DNA from: Rhododendron vialii
Taxonomy: Eukaryota; Streptophyta; Magnoliopsida; Ericales; Ericaceae
DNA: 64,000 bases
Assembly (NCBI RefSeq): GCF_030253575.1
Contig: NC_080562.1
Coordinates: forward strand, 32,505,852-32,569,851
Direction of reading: 5' to 3'
A program made the position numbers and the translations under genes. Below are positions 44,936 to 59,665 of the stretch, piece after piece (position 1 is the first letter of the stretch; each line of letters opens with the position of its first letter). The notes beneath the pieces were generated by a model. The model was not told where the DNA came from, did not search any database, and saw only the letters and a program-made list of their open reading frames with translations.

Positions 44936-45172
44936 TGTTTATTTTGGTTCAACTTTCTTGATGACTCTGTAGGGGCTAAATATCCAAAAATCTATTTTGG
45001 TTAGTTTTATATTATCTCCCTATTTATTAAAAAGAAAAAAGAAAAAAAAGAGACTGGCTTTTATGGAACGACTATCTTAAGATAGAGTTTTACATGAAAT
45101 TTTGGTTTTTTTTTTGTGTGACGATCGAGTCTTTACCATGCCTCAAAATATAATACCATACATCACTCGAAC

Positions 45173-45460
45173 AAGATGGTTCAATGGATTTGGCATATGA
45201 GGAACGATTTTGTGTTTAATGGAACAAGACGAACAGCAGAAGCGGTCAGTGGAAAAGCTCAAGCTGATTTTTACGAGTTTCTATATGCAAACGAGAAGGA
45301 TCCTTCAGCCATTTTCAGGGATTCAAATTCTGGTGCTAATACTTGGAAACGTCTTGACGAAGGTATGTGTTTTTCTCAAAAAGAGCAAAACCAAATTGAC
45401 TTGCGTTGCGGGCGTGTTAGAACTGGATTGCAATCCGGCCAACTTCGTGCTAAGGTCTGA
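45173..45460 (+). pseudogene. LINE fragment between zf-RVT and RNase H
   Basis: QWIWHMRNDFVFNGTRRTAE followed by KAQADFYEFLYA is the familiar linker after zf-RVT in plant LINEs. It is cut off on both sides and lies in opposite orientation to the LINE piece at 44677-44935, so the two are different insertions or a rearranged one. Confidence 0.7.
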
Positions 45461-45479
45461 ATGTCTCAAATCTGACTTT

Positions 45480-46905
45480 TTCTAGAGCGATTGCATACGA
45501 CCTAAGGGGTGAGGCCTTATGTGATTCGTAGTTTGCCTTTGCGGGATAAAGACTTAAAATTTTCAAACCGTTGTGGAAAATGGAAAGAAAAAGAAACAAG
45601 GTGCTATGGAAATTAAGAGAAATTCATTAATGGTTTAACGAAGTTTAGGTACAATGAAATAAAAGGAAATAAAATCTAGACTGGACAGATTGAACAAGAC
45701 AGTAAAATACTTTGCTGAAAAGTAAAGATAATTGAAAGATAAATTTGCATAAGTCATAGGCTTGATGGTCGGAGATCTTTCCTAAGACCTTCAATTCTAG
45801 TATTTATAGGTAAAGCTCCAGGCCTTGATTGCTGCTTCTGTAGGCATGACTAAGTAGCTTCTGCAGGCCTGATTGAGCTGCCATGTGTCCATTCCAAGCT
45901 TGAGCTACTTGGCCTAGATCAATGCATGAGTGCCACGTGGCCCTATACCTTGCTCTGTACTCCAAAACTTCATCAACTTATTTCAGGCATTAATTGACTC
46001 TTTTTGCATAAATATTTGCAAAAAAAAGGAAATATTGGGACTTTTAAGGTTAAAGGCCGAAATCTTTTGTAAAGACCAAGACTTTTCTGCCACTTTTCGT
46101 CCCTTGGGGCCCTTGATGCTCCTAAATTAGTTCCTTCTGCAAGAAGATTCAAGACAAGAGGAATTTTTGGAACTTGTGCCCTCTTTTCTTGCAATAAAAG
46201 GCCAAGCAGGTCTAAGTAAGATGCTTGTGAGCAGCTTGTGTAGGCCTGATTGAACTGCTTGTGAGTTGTTCAGAGAGAATCTTCTAGGTTTTTGAGCTGT
46301 TTGGGCTGTCTCCATGCATGGCTGCCATGTGTTCCAAGCATTGCTTCATGCTGAAGGATGGTGGCCATTCAAGCCTTGAGCTGCTTGTGAGCAGTTTATG
46401 CCTTCTCAAAAAAGGCAATTAGTTGAAGGCTGTTTTCTTTGGCTTTTGATCCTAGGTGGTTGGTCCCCTAGCCCGAGGTAGTTTATTTCCTACTTCTCAT
46501 TCCACTATATATTCATTTGGACCTTTTCATTTTCAAGTCTGAATAAATTCGAAAAATTGATTCCAGACCTGAAAATGAATATTGGCCTTATATCAATTGG
46601 GCTAAATAGGCCTGAACAACTAGTTCAGACTTTAATTAATTGGGCCAAGGCCTAAACCATATATGGGCTAAATGGGTCAAGGCTTGACAATGAACCTAGG
46701 CCTTACTCGATTGATTTGGGCTTGGGTTTTAACTAATTGGGCCAGGCTTCAAAATGATGCAGCCAAATTAATTTCAAAACTCTATTCAGCCCTTCCAAAT
46801 TCAATTCGGCCTAATTGTGGCCTACTACAAATTCGATCAAAGGCCCAATTCAATCGAGGCCTAATTCAACCGAAGCCCAAAATGTTAGCCAAAAATGGGT
46901 GTAAA
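45480..46905 (+). mobile_element. LTR-like block, copy 2
   Basis: Related to 17140-18275 in order: ACCTAAGGGGTGAGGCC, GACTTAAAATTTTCAAACCG, TAGTATTTATAGGTAAAG, several GGCCTAA/TTGGGC stretches, and the end GCCAAAAATGGGTGTAAACA. A TATA-like motif and the absence of coding sequence fit a long LTR. It is about 300 bp longer than copy 1, and no matching second LTR was found in the window. Confidence 0.45.
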
Positions 46906-47780
46906 CAGTACGTGCTTGATGGATTTCTAGTCCTAAAATAATGGGTTGCCCCAAGCGTAGGGCTGAGACCGACGTAGCAAAATATCTGGTAAGTCCGGAG
47001 TCGAACCACAGAGACAGTGATGTGTGCTGACTAAAAACTTGGGTTGTTATAATTTAAACTGGCTCTTAGGTAGCCACCCCTTGACAATTGATTGAGATAT
47101 TAATTAAACCTAAGAAATTGATTGTACTTTTTAAATAATTAAATGAGGTACAGTCGTAGGGTTTATAGCATTCGCAATCAGTCCGAAATTATCTACTCCA
47201 TTCAGTATTCTTAAAAACATTCAACTTTAGATTGGAAAAGATACCCCACAAGATGTGAACCCTAATTGTCGCCGTTTACCCATGCGCAGCGGAGAATGAG
47301 TTTTGGACCTCCATTCCCCCGTTCACATAGGCTCTGACAATGCCTGGATTCGTCTACGAGAAATATTTTACTAATCTAAAATTGTCATTTTCATTGTTTG
47401 AAAATAAAAGTAGTGCCTGGACTGTCCATGATGTGCTAATCAACCCACGACCCTACTCATATGACTACTCATTAATCATTGCGCATAAAATAAAAAAAAC
47501 CCTAACTTAAAACATACTGCTATTGCGCGAGATGAAAAATAAACAAAAATCTAAGTTAAACAAGAACCAACGAAAAACTTTTATGAAGAATAAAAATTAA
47601 ACCGAATTACCGGAATACGAATAATTGAACCAAATATTAAATAACATGAAAGAAAGAGAGTACAAAGAAAATTAAACAATATTCGAACCAAAAAATGTAG
47701 CTCCCCGTCGTACGTTAGTGCTGAAAACAATTCCTGATCGCCTCCCCATATTTTTCCATGGCAGCAGCCTTTTTTTCTTT
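46906..47780. other. Non-coding, possibly the internal leader of an LTR element
   Basis: It follows the presumed LTR end directly, and GTAAGTCCGGAGTCGAACCA resembles sequences often seen in untranslated regions of plant retroelements. No primer-binding site or gag frame can be shown. Confidence 0.3.
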
Positions 47781-48644
47781 GGGTTAAATACCGAGACACC
47801 CCTCGAACTATTCCTGTTTGTCTCGCTCACCCCCTAATGGAATTTTGCCTACGGCCAGACCCCTTGAGCAAAGTTTCCATGTGGAGGGGTAACATCTTTG
47901 GACAGAATGAATAAAAAGACCAAAATACCCCATGTTTTCCTTCCCCTCCCTGGCACACTCACACAGAGAGAAGAAGAAGAAGAACTGACGACGACGAAGT
48001 TGACCCTGCTGATCGACAACGAACTCAACCGCAACAATCACACTAGGAAAATCACAAACCCAACCACTACGAAATCACAAAATCACAAACACTACGAAAA
48101 TATCTCAATACATAATCACAAATCACGATTACACTGGGTAAGACGATGTTGGAGACGATGGAGGACGACAGAATTGAAGGCTGGAGGACGAAGGAATCAA
48201 AGTCGTAGGCCGCCGGAGAGAGCAGAGCGTCGTCGGATATTACATTGAGCGGAGGACAACCTCTTTCTCCTCTCATCACCATTTCTGTCACCGTCAAGCT
48301 CATGAAATTAACCAAAATATTCATTGTCATCGCTATCTGTCCTCTCTCGAGGATCTAGAATATCAAATCTCCTTCAAGGTGAAACCTAGTCAGGTGGGCT
48401 CCTCTCCTATTGGGCATAGCAGACCTCAGATGACCATGGTCTCTTCCAGATCCCTCAAATCATTACCGAGAGATCTCCTGTGAATTAATTTCGAAAGCCC
48501 ATTAAATCCAATAGGGGATCGTCTTCTAGGAGAAGACCATGGGCCCGGGGAATGAGTCCTGTAGCGAATTGGAGATTTCGAACGAACTCGAGGAAGCCCC
48601 CCTCTTCGTTGTGATCTTGTTTTTGGGGAAGGTATTTGTGGTTT

Positions 48645-48688
<44 letters not shown>

Positions 48689-49090
48689 CTTGTTTTTTGG
48701 GAAGGTATTTGGGGTTTGTTGAGAGAGAGAGAAATGGGAGTTAGGAGAGACGGTGTCGGCGGCGTTTGGTGGTGGTGCGTGGCGGAGGTGGGTGTCATTT
48801 GGTAAGGCGCAGAAAAGATGGGAGGTGGGTGTCATTGATGATGGGAATTGAGAGATGGAGTAGTTTTTTTTTTGGCCAAAGTGGGGAAAATATTAGGGGT
48901 AATATTGGAACATTATACAACTTTTGACAGAATTTAGGTGAAAAGAGTAACGATTCTAGACGGAACCCTAACGGAAGGGGTGTACGAGACAATAAAACTT
49001 TAATGAGAGGTTCTCTCCGTAGGCAAAGTTCTATTAGGAGGTGAGCGAGACAAACGAGAATAGTTCGAGGGGTGTCTCGGTATTTAACCC
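47781..49090. mobile_element. MULE-like element with perfect 9-bp target duplication and gene-like interior
   Basis: A 1310-bp element. The ends GGGTTAAATACCGAGACACC are identical over 20 bp and continue as inverted repeats for over 50 bp (CCTCGAACTATTC, then GTTTGTCTCGCTCACC). It is flanked by TTTTTCTTT (47772-47780 and 49091-49099). The interior has no transposase but carries a GA repeat (48649-48685), a duplicated block of roughly 45 bp on either side of that repeat (GGGAAGGTATTTG) and a minus-strand frame with [20 protein letters not shown], the only protein-like stretch. Length and structure suit a Pack-MULE-type element, but no parent gene is recognised. Confidence 0.85.
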
Positions 49091-49137
49091 TTTTTCTTTT
49101 TCACGCAGGGCCAGCACTCACGTCATCTGTAGGGTAA

Positions 49138-49461
49138 GGGCGCTGCTATTCGCAGCCCTCTATTTACTCTCATAACCCGTTAAAAATTTTCAATTATACT
49201 CGATAGTTAGTTACCGAAATTGAGATATATTTTCAGCATCCAATTACCGAAATATAATATTTTTTTCAACAGATGTTTACCGAAAATGCATGTTCGGCAG
49301 TTGTTTACCGAAAGTTGAACATATTTTCAACATGTAGTTACTAAAATATAATCTTGTTTTCAACAGCAATTTACCGAAATGTTATTTATGATTTTCAACA
49401 ATCATTTACCGAAATTTAGTGGGCTACGGGAGTAAATAGAGGGCTGCGCATAGCGGCGCCC
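49138..49461. mobile_element. hAT-like MITE with tandem TTTACCGAAA repeats
   Basis: A 324-bp element. The ends GGGCGCTGCTATTCGCAGCC and (reverse complement) GGGCGCCGCTATGCGCAGCC continue into CTCTATTTACTC on both sides. It is flanked by TAGGGTAA (49130-49137 and 49462-49469), an 8-bp duplication. The interior holds about six degenerate units of roughly 42 bp containing TTACCGAAA and TTTTCAACA. Confidence 0.85.
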
Positions 49462-49772
49462 TAGGGTAAATGCTTATACAGGGAATTGCAGACCTTAATT
49501 ACACAAAGGCCCTTTAGACTTCATGAAATAATAAATCAACTATTCAATTTTGAATCATTTCACATTAATCCCAAACTTCTTTAAAATCTTCTTTTTATCC
49601 AAAGTCTCAGACAACGGGCTCGAGCAATCTATAAACATAAAAACACAAAATAAAAACCAGTTAACAAAAAAAAAGACTAATAAATGTAAATTGGAATGCC
49701 AAAATATATATATTTTGGCACTTATCAGTACGGTAAAAATTAATCTTGACATTATAGTTTCAAAGGAGCTAA

Positions 49773-50120
49773 ACATGGTGGAAACTGGTGCTATAGCTAG
49801 AGGAGCAGATGGGCAATACTGGGTATTTCGGGTAAATTTCATGATGGTATAAGCTCCTCTAGAACAGCAGAGCCACTAGCTATACGGTAAGGTGCACATG
49901 GGAATTGCACAAAACTATCCCAAGGTAGTAATCGAATTGAATGCTAAGGCGATTATTAAGATTTGTATTGGCATGAAGACCCACCATCGGATTGCAGTTT
50001 TGATACAGAATTGTTTGGCTCTCAAGACTTTGTTTCTATCATGTGATTTTTATTTTGTTAAACGTGATTATAATCGGGCTGCACATGTTAATTCAAGGAA
50101 AGTCCTCTCTATTGGTTCGT
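49773..50120 (+). pseudogene. LINE RNase H-like fragment upstream of RPL8
   Basis: The frame reads VETGAIARGADGQYWVF, a break, then MGIAQNYPKVVIELNAKAII, LIQNCLALKTLFLSCDF and YFVKRDYNRAAH. This is the RNase H fold of plant LINEs, with KRDYNRAAH as the C-terminal block. The expected catalytic Asp in the VVIELN strand (usually ExD) is lost and stops interrupt it. It ends roughly 85 bp before the first promoter motif of RPL8. Confidence 0.75.
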
Positions 50121-50204
50121 CCGGTTTGTCATTAAAGCTCAAATCTTGTTCCACCGAAATTAGGACCATGGGTTCGGATAACCAGTTTCACCATGTTGTG
50201 GGAT

Positions 50205-50319
50205 TGGGCTTCTCCCATCAACCAGTAGCTAACTCGGCCCATTACTGGGCTCACTAGCCAAGGGCCCATAACCCACCAACAGAAACCCTAGAAATTTTAA
50301 CTGCCACCCATTTATAAAA
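50205..50319 (+). promoter_or_regulatory. RPL8 core promoter: site II motifs, telo-box, TATA
   Basis: TGGGCT at 50205-50210, GGCCCA at 50236-50241, TGGGCT at 50246-50251 and GGGCCCA at 50262-50268 are site II (TGGGCY) elements. AAACCCTA at 50283-50290 is a telo-box and TTATAAAA near 50312-50319 is the TATA box. Site II plus telo-box is the standard arrangement of plant ribosomal protein genes. A pyrimidine-rich likely start follows near 50345. Confidence 0.8.
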
Positions 50320-50327
50320 CCCTCTGA

Positions 50328-53045
<2,718 letters not shown>

Positions 53046-53526
53046 AGTGGCCTTCTATTTATCCTTTAGCTGTAGTGCTTTACAGCCATTTTGTTGTTTT
53101 TGGGTGTCTTTTTTGCTTCCATGTTTTGCGGGTATTGTTTTCCAAATTTGAATATGTTCACTTCAGAGATTGATCTTTTAATTAGAGGATTGCTTTTGAT
53201 ACCTAAGTTTTATGGGAACCTACAAGTTTTATGGTCATCCTCTCTCTTTTACTTCTGGCTATTTCGTGCATGGGCTACTTTGGATTGTATGAAGGTGCAA
53301 GGAATATGGTAAAACTACATATTCATGGGTAGCTTTTTGGGTTCCGTCGGTAACTACTGAATTTCAGTATCGTAAAAAAAACTACTGAATTTGGGTTGGG
53401 TATGGATTGTTGAGGTCTTCGAGGTAGACTTCATGTTGAACATGGATTATGTTTTTGGTAATAAGGTTATTTCGCATAGTTCCTGATTATCAGCTATGCT
53501 TGGCGTTAGCGCGTTATCGGTTCTTA

Positions 53527-53646
53527 ACGTTGTGCAAATTAACTTGGCTATCTTCATCTCGTATTATTGGTAGTGGCGATCTTGGAACGTTGTGCAAATT
53601 AACTTGGCTATCTTCATCTCGTATTATTGGTAGTGGCGATCTTGGA
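53527..53646. repeat. Exact 60-bp tandem duplication
   Basis: Two copies of a 60-bp unit (ACGTTGTGCAAATTAACTTG at its start) follow each other without a mismatch, except at the outer edge. It lies downstream of RPL8. Confidence 0.95.
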
Positions 53647-55467
53647 GTTGTCTAAGGAGTTTTCTCTCTCTTTTTTTTTTTTTGAATTACTGCATAGTTG
53701 TCCTGTTATCGTCATAAACAATATATACATCTCATCTAATGTATCTAACCAGCCATTCATTTCATTGGCAGTGATGGGTTGAATTCGAACTTGAGGTTGA
53801 ATTCATTTTAAACAAATGAGTTGGTTCAAATATTGCACTTCAAATAAAAAAAAGTAGGTTCACGTGTTCATTTTTTATCTGTTCGCATATTCATTTTTCT
53901 TTCAAGTTCAAAGAACCATCATAGTGTTTCACTGTCACGGTATCGGAGTTTATATGAAACCATTGCCGGAATCAATTAATACTGGAGTAATTTTTTCGGT
54001 CATATTTTTTACTGTATATTTTTTATTGAAGAGTGTCAAGTGTATACCCTCACTAACATAAAGAGCCACCAGCTTTGCATTTAAACAATTATTATTGCCT
54101 TTAAACTAAAAAATGAGATCTACCTACAAAGTCTTTCCACCCTGTGGGGTCTTGTAATTGGGTTGAATTTATAGTGATTTAATTGTTGGGGCTTACTTAT
54201 CTCGTGAACTGTTACACAATTGAAATAGTGTGCAAAAAAAAAAAAAAAATCCCATAAAAAACGATGGCGTTGGCATTCCAATAGTAGCTTCCTGTTAAGT
54301 GTTAACACTCTCTCAAAAAGATCAGTAGCCTTGGAGGTGTCAATTTAAGAATGAAGATCTTGCTATGGGATTTAACCTTTCAACTGTTCATCGCGATCCT
54401 ATTTGATGATTTGAGTCATTCATGTTGTAGACCTTAATAAATTTATTGTCCATAAATAAACTTACATTGATCAAAAATTGGCATTTATCTAAAAACTTTG
54501 ACTATTCATTTCCATTCAAACAATCATATTTTTTCTTTACATGGGTGACAAGTACAATAATAAAGCTTACAGAATGAAAGCACATATCATCAAATGAGAT
54601 CATGGTGGATCTCATTTTATATCACTTGAGAGACTATCACATGAAACCATTCTTACTCCCCATGTTACTGTGTGAATAATCTACTTCGTGATGACGGGAA
54701 AAAAAACTGTGTTGTTCTTACCTATATTTAGTTGCCCCTTCCTATAAAAATAAATTACATATGACAAGTCATGCAACTTTTAAATTAAAAAAATAAACAA
54801 TTTTATGCAAAAATATTTTAAATTTCTCCGGACTAAATTAAAGATCTCAATTAGTTCTTTAAATTAGTGAAAAAAAAGTTTAAAAAAATCATACACGGAT
54901 GTATTAATATTGTCATGCCTTGTTAGAATATTTTAATGGCGTGTTCCAAGCATAAGAAAATTTTGAATACGACTATTTATGAAGCTCCTCGTAAATTGAG
55001 TGAGACCTACACATTTATAGGGACCCTTCCCATGTGAGAAGGCATCACAAATAAACGTTGTATCCAAAAAAAAAAAATTCTCCAACCACTGACAACAGTA
55101 GAGAGATTGGTTTTTAAAATTATACTTCTTACAAAGCAGAGGGTGTTTGCAACAGACTAGTGAAAACCTGATGCCTGGCTATTGCTCCTGGACAATAAAG
55201 ATGGCCCCTTTAAATATTGAAGTCTGGATCTATCATAGTCTAAGCCAAATATTTTTCTGCTTTGTACCCAAATTGGCCATTTAAAAATGCTCTGCTCTGT
55301 AACACATGATAATGGTCCAACTGATAACATAGATCTCACCATATACCATAGATCTTAATCAGTATACACCTTGATACTCCCATGCACAAAACTTAGGTTC
55401 GACTCTCGCCGACTATAACAAACAAACTTACACTTCTTGTCCTTCAGAAGAAAAAAAAAGAACACTA
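53647..55467. other. Intergenic, with one probable fold-back element
   Basis: The stretch about 54390-54610 has inverted arms (TTTGATGATTTGAGTCATTC on the left; TATCATCAAATGAGATC inverted on the right), suggesting an old palindromic MITE. A B box-like GGTTCGACTCTCGCC at 55398-55412 followed by an A-rich tail may be a SINE remnant. No gene. Confidence 0.45.
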
Positions 55468-55746
55468 CTCCCTCCGTCCCCTTTTTAAATTCCAGTATTC
55501 TATTTTGAGTTGTTCCTTAATAAGTGTCCATTTTGTAAAGTTAGTGGGTAAAAGTTGATATATTTTTCATTTTGCCTCTAAAAGTATATTACATTTTGAA
55601 AAGTTAGTGAGTAAAAGTATAATGATGATGTCTTTATAAAGGATAAGTAGGGAAAACGGAGATAAAAGTTGATGTGAAAGATGTAATGATGTTTTCTTAA
55701 TAAGTTGGAGTTACGAAACGAGACACTTAAAAAGAGACGGAAGGAG
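55468..55746. mobile_element. Stowaway MITE, copy 2
   Basis: Begins CTCCCTCCGTCCCC and ends GACGGAAGGAG, with TA on both sides. The interior is the reverse of the copy at 36355-36624. It lies directly after the A-rich tail of a possible SINE. Confidence 0.9.
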
Positions 55747-56328
55747 TACAATTTACCGTAGATTTGGCCATTAAAAATTAGGATCGTGATTAGCAAAGCA
55801 CTAGAGCTAAACATCTAGGCAATAGGATATGATATTGACATTGAAGTCGCACGATTGGAAAAGGCCCCGTTTGGTTATCATTGCTTATTTGTTTATTTTG
55901 CGTCTAACTAGAGACATGCAGATGAGCAAAAATATCGCGGATCAGACTCTGGCGATGTAGCGAACGTGATGTGGGGAAGGATAAGGAGAATGGTTGTAAA
56001 GTAGGCAATCAAACCAGGTGCACAATGTCAACGTCAGCTTCATTATGTGATTTCATTTTCATTCCCAACTTGCCACTATAGATTGTCCCATGCCCTGACA
56101 TGACAAGGAAAGGGACTTAACCTTGGAGGGGCTTAAATGCCCACGTTCCACACACCACAGAGAAAGAGAATGAACAGATCTCGAGAGAACACAACCACCA
56201 CTTTATTCCCCTTTCTGCCATATACAGCCAAGACTGCACTCACAAAATGCTCGTTTCTCAAGCTATCTACATACCTAACGTAGGCCATGACTAAGAAAAA
56301 TCCAAACACAAAATGGAAACAAAATACA

Positions 56329-59300
56329 TCATGAACACAACTTGGGTAAAGATCTGGCACTGGCACTGCTCTGGCTTGACAATCTTGATTTCATGATTTT
56401 TGTCATTTGGGTTTGCATTTTCTTACAAACTTTCTCCAACTCAACCACCCTCCTTTGCATACCTTGTAAATGTGCTTTGAGCTTCTCATTCTCAGATGAA
56501 ATATCAAGATTTCCTGCATACGGCACAATTTGTTGATGTGCCTCGTCTTTCTTCCTGTTCGTATCGATGTCCACAGAACTACACGGTGAGTCGATGAAGG
56601 GTTTTGGTTGGTTGGTCTCATGGAGCAAGCATTTGGGCTTGGAATGTTGAGAGATGAGAGCTTGGACAGCTGATTTTGAAGGGAATTTTGGGTTTTGTGC
56701 AAGTTGGTCGCAAGCTTGTAGTGAAAGCTTCTCATAATTCAGTCCACAGCAGAGATTTAGCTTTTCCTCTTCAGATAACCAATCATGGACCTGTTTTAAG
56801 ACCATCGTAGTGAAAATGATCAAAACATGATCCAAAGCATCTAATTGACACACTAGGGCTATAATCCTCAAATATCACAATAATTTCATATTGTAATAAA
56901 TTTCATAATAGAGAAGGATTCTTCAGATATGATTTCAAGGTCAATATTGCAACTTAAGTAATCCCAAGCAGCTAATAAAAGAGTGTATAAATCTCAATTA
57001 TCACATAGTAACTTCTCATTGGACAACGATTACAAGCAAACTTTGCACCAACAATTCAAGGTGATGTATTGCAAATCAAGTGGGCAGAACAAATACCTCT
57101 AGATACATGTCAATGGCATGGTAGATTCCGTCATAGGTGTCTCTAGCAGAATCTGGTAGGGCACTAATGAGAGCCGAAAATTTCGATGGTTTTAGACATG
57201 GATCTGGTGCTACTTCTGATATGTACAAGTCCATCAAGCTAGCTACTTTCTTCAGTTTAACCAACGGTACAAGTATTCCTTTGCTAAGAAACGACCTCAA
57301 AAGCCTTAGAACCAAATTCACATTGTATTGGTAATGTGTTCCGACTGGAGAAGGAACAAGCAAATTGTCTAGGGTGGCTCGATCCATCTGCGAACCAATC
57401 ATGCTTTCTAACTTGTCCCTGCAGCATTTGCCTATGCTTAAACACAAAGAAACTCGAAGAATCCCAAATAAACTCTTGCAAGATATAGCGCTTGGATCTA
57501 GTGAATAGAGTATATTGACTACCGTTCCAGTGATTTCACGCTTCTCATCTGATGTAGCGAGAATAAACCTTGATTTCTGGTAATAGAAGAGAAATCTACT
57601 TAAGATGACATGGTCAAATTTGCGGGAAACCATTGTTTCCGTTACCATTTGAACCAAATTAGGATTTAACACCACGAGATCTTCAAACCACCATGTTGCG
57701 TGAAAGGAGCTGCTTCTCAAGCTCTCAGTGCTTCTAGTATCACATGAAAATCTAATCCCAGAGCTATCGGATGAAGAAATAGAGGGACAAGGACTTGTTT
57801 CGCTCACCAATGCAAGCTTCCCAACCATACAATCCAAGATTCTTTGAAGTATAACTGAAGTATTTGCAACAGGAAGTAAATCTTGACACTGCTTCAGAGC
57901 CACCAAATGCTCAGACCATGTCCAGTACCGGATCTCTTCAAGAGATTTCTCAGTTTGCTCAAGTAAATTGAAGGTTCCAGAGACAGAGTTGTTCATTTCC
58001 ATGAAATTCGCAATGCAGTATAAGGGAAAGAGATTTAAGGGGCTTATCTCAGCTTTGCCCTTATTGTAGCAGAACCTAGCCATGAGCTCAAAACTCTCTG
58101 CCCCTCCTGGGAAGTCATGGAATACGACCTTTAGATTCTTCACCCCACCCGTTGGTTTACGAAATAAATTGCTTATCCTCCCTGAATAAGAAGAAATGAT
58201 TTCCTGCAAATGTTCATATAACTCAGCATGTCAAATGGGTACTTCAGCAAAACTAACGAATCCGATCGAACGTAGATCAGAATTCAGAAGAATGAATGAA
58301 GGCAGGCAAAAACTAATTTATGCGTCTGTATGAATTACCAAAAGCAATAAAAAGGAAAATCTACCAGCACAATTCTTTCAAGAACAAACGAAGAGTAGAA
58401 ATCAGAAGCTAATTCTTCATTAGGATAGGGAAATATGCAATGCCAACGAATGCACCTATATAAGACAAGACAACCCTGAATCACTCTCAAAGTGGAATCT
58501 TTCAGACCATAAAAGCCCGACAAAGGCATTGAATTTAGCAAACCTAATAATGGGATGACAAGGTGAACCGCACTAGTTCCTCCAAAGAAGGCAAAGAACA
58601 GTAATAGCTGAGGGGGAAAGACTCCCCCATCCAAAGAAGGCAAAGAACAGTACTAGAGTAAATACAGTGAGAACAACCCTTTGTCACTCAGAAAAGGACT
58701 GAAAAGAAGCAAATAATGGTAAATGAATTTAATCCCCGTGGGAACAGCACGACAAATCAGTTAATCTAGTACGTGATAATGGTAAGTTAAATCACAAGGA
58801 AAGGGGGGAAAATCACATCGAAACCTATAATTAAAATAATTACTCAATAATGCAGTTTGTGGCTGTGAAATACAGTAAAACAGACTAGAGAGGAACTTTT
58901 AACTAGGTACCAAAACAATTTAAAATCATTTTCCAATTTTTTCCCAGCAACCTAACAAAGCAAAATAGAAGAAGGGATGCTGCTACGCGGGTGCCGAGCG
59001 GCATCCGGCCATTCATTTCGGCACGGACAGCTCAGATTGAATTTGAGCGTATGCAGATCTGAACCGTCTATTGCTCGGTTAAGATCCGAGTCGTCGATTG
59101 CCGAGATGAATGGCCGAATCGGCTGCTCGGCATGCCGCCCATTCTGAGCATCGCCGGCCCTTATTCTTTTAATTGACTCATAACCAACTTGTAAGTAAAA
59201 CTTCTCTAAAGTAACTCCAGTCCTTGTCACAAACTCTACCAGATTGATTTTTACTCAAATTTTTATCCAAATTAAGCAAGACTCAATTTTTTTCTCAAAA

Positions 59301-59665
59301 TTTTAAGGCTTGTCTTGCTCTGCACAATCTACAACTGCCATTTATAAAGCTTTTACTCAAATTTATGCTGACATTTGGATTTGTCTGTCGGAGTGCTTCA
59401 TAACAAATGAAATATTTTGAGTAAAAATATTTGAGAGATGCTCCTACCTATGCTAAAGTTCAAACCAGTGAATTGCATACAAAACCAAATTAACAAGGAA
59501 CAAATTAGCAAATAGGATTAAATTTTGGAAACAGGGGAAAAAAAAAACCTTCTTGACAAAGACAAAATGGAGGAAATTAGAAGCCACGAGTAAAGAACTT
59601 ACCTTGTCCACAATGAAAACCTCTTCCCCATTGACATCCACTTCAAGATCACAGGAGACACCCAT
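56329..59665 (-). CDS. NPH3-family BTB/POZ protein (At3g22104-like), three exons
   Basis: Exons 59665-59603, 58203-57097 and 56790-56329, with GT-AG ends and phase 0 joins, give 543 residues. The N-terminus CDLEVDVNGEEVFIVDKEII, then SYSGRISNLF and FHDFPGGAESFELMARFCYN, is the BTB domain as found in NPH3 proteins. The NPH3 domain spans about 175-440, including WWFEDLVVLNPNLVQMVTET, LLRSFLSKGILVPLVKLKKV and the tyrosine motif block SALPDSARDTYDGIYHAIDM, then HDWLSEEEKLNLCCGLNYEK. A coiled coil follows (ENEKLKAHLQGMQRRVVELE). Family members act as CUL3 ubiquitin-ligase adaptors or in phototropin and auxin-transporter signalling at the plasma membrane; this clade is poorly studied. The ATG at 59665 is used because the in-frame codon further upstream is TTG. 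Intron 1 (1.4 kb) holds a fold-back element. Confidence 0.93.
58976..59157. mobile_element. GC-rich fold-back MITE inside BTB/NPH3 intron 1
   Basis: The arms GGTGCCGAGCGGCATCCGGC and, inverted, GCATGCCGAGCAGCCGATTC continue into CCATTCATTTCGGC and its near inverse. The centre carries AGATCTGAACCGTCTATTG. It is clearly GC-richer than the intron around it. Confidence 0.7.

Noticed and set aside
45176..45460. 94-codon frame as a host gene
   Set aside because: The sequence matches the LINE linker after zf-RVT and is truncated on both sides.
48485..48835. 116-codon minus-strand frame as a gene
   Set aside because: It runs through a GA microsatellite inside a MULE-like element, so only a short part is protein-like. 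Recorded as element interior instead.
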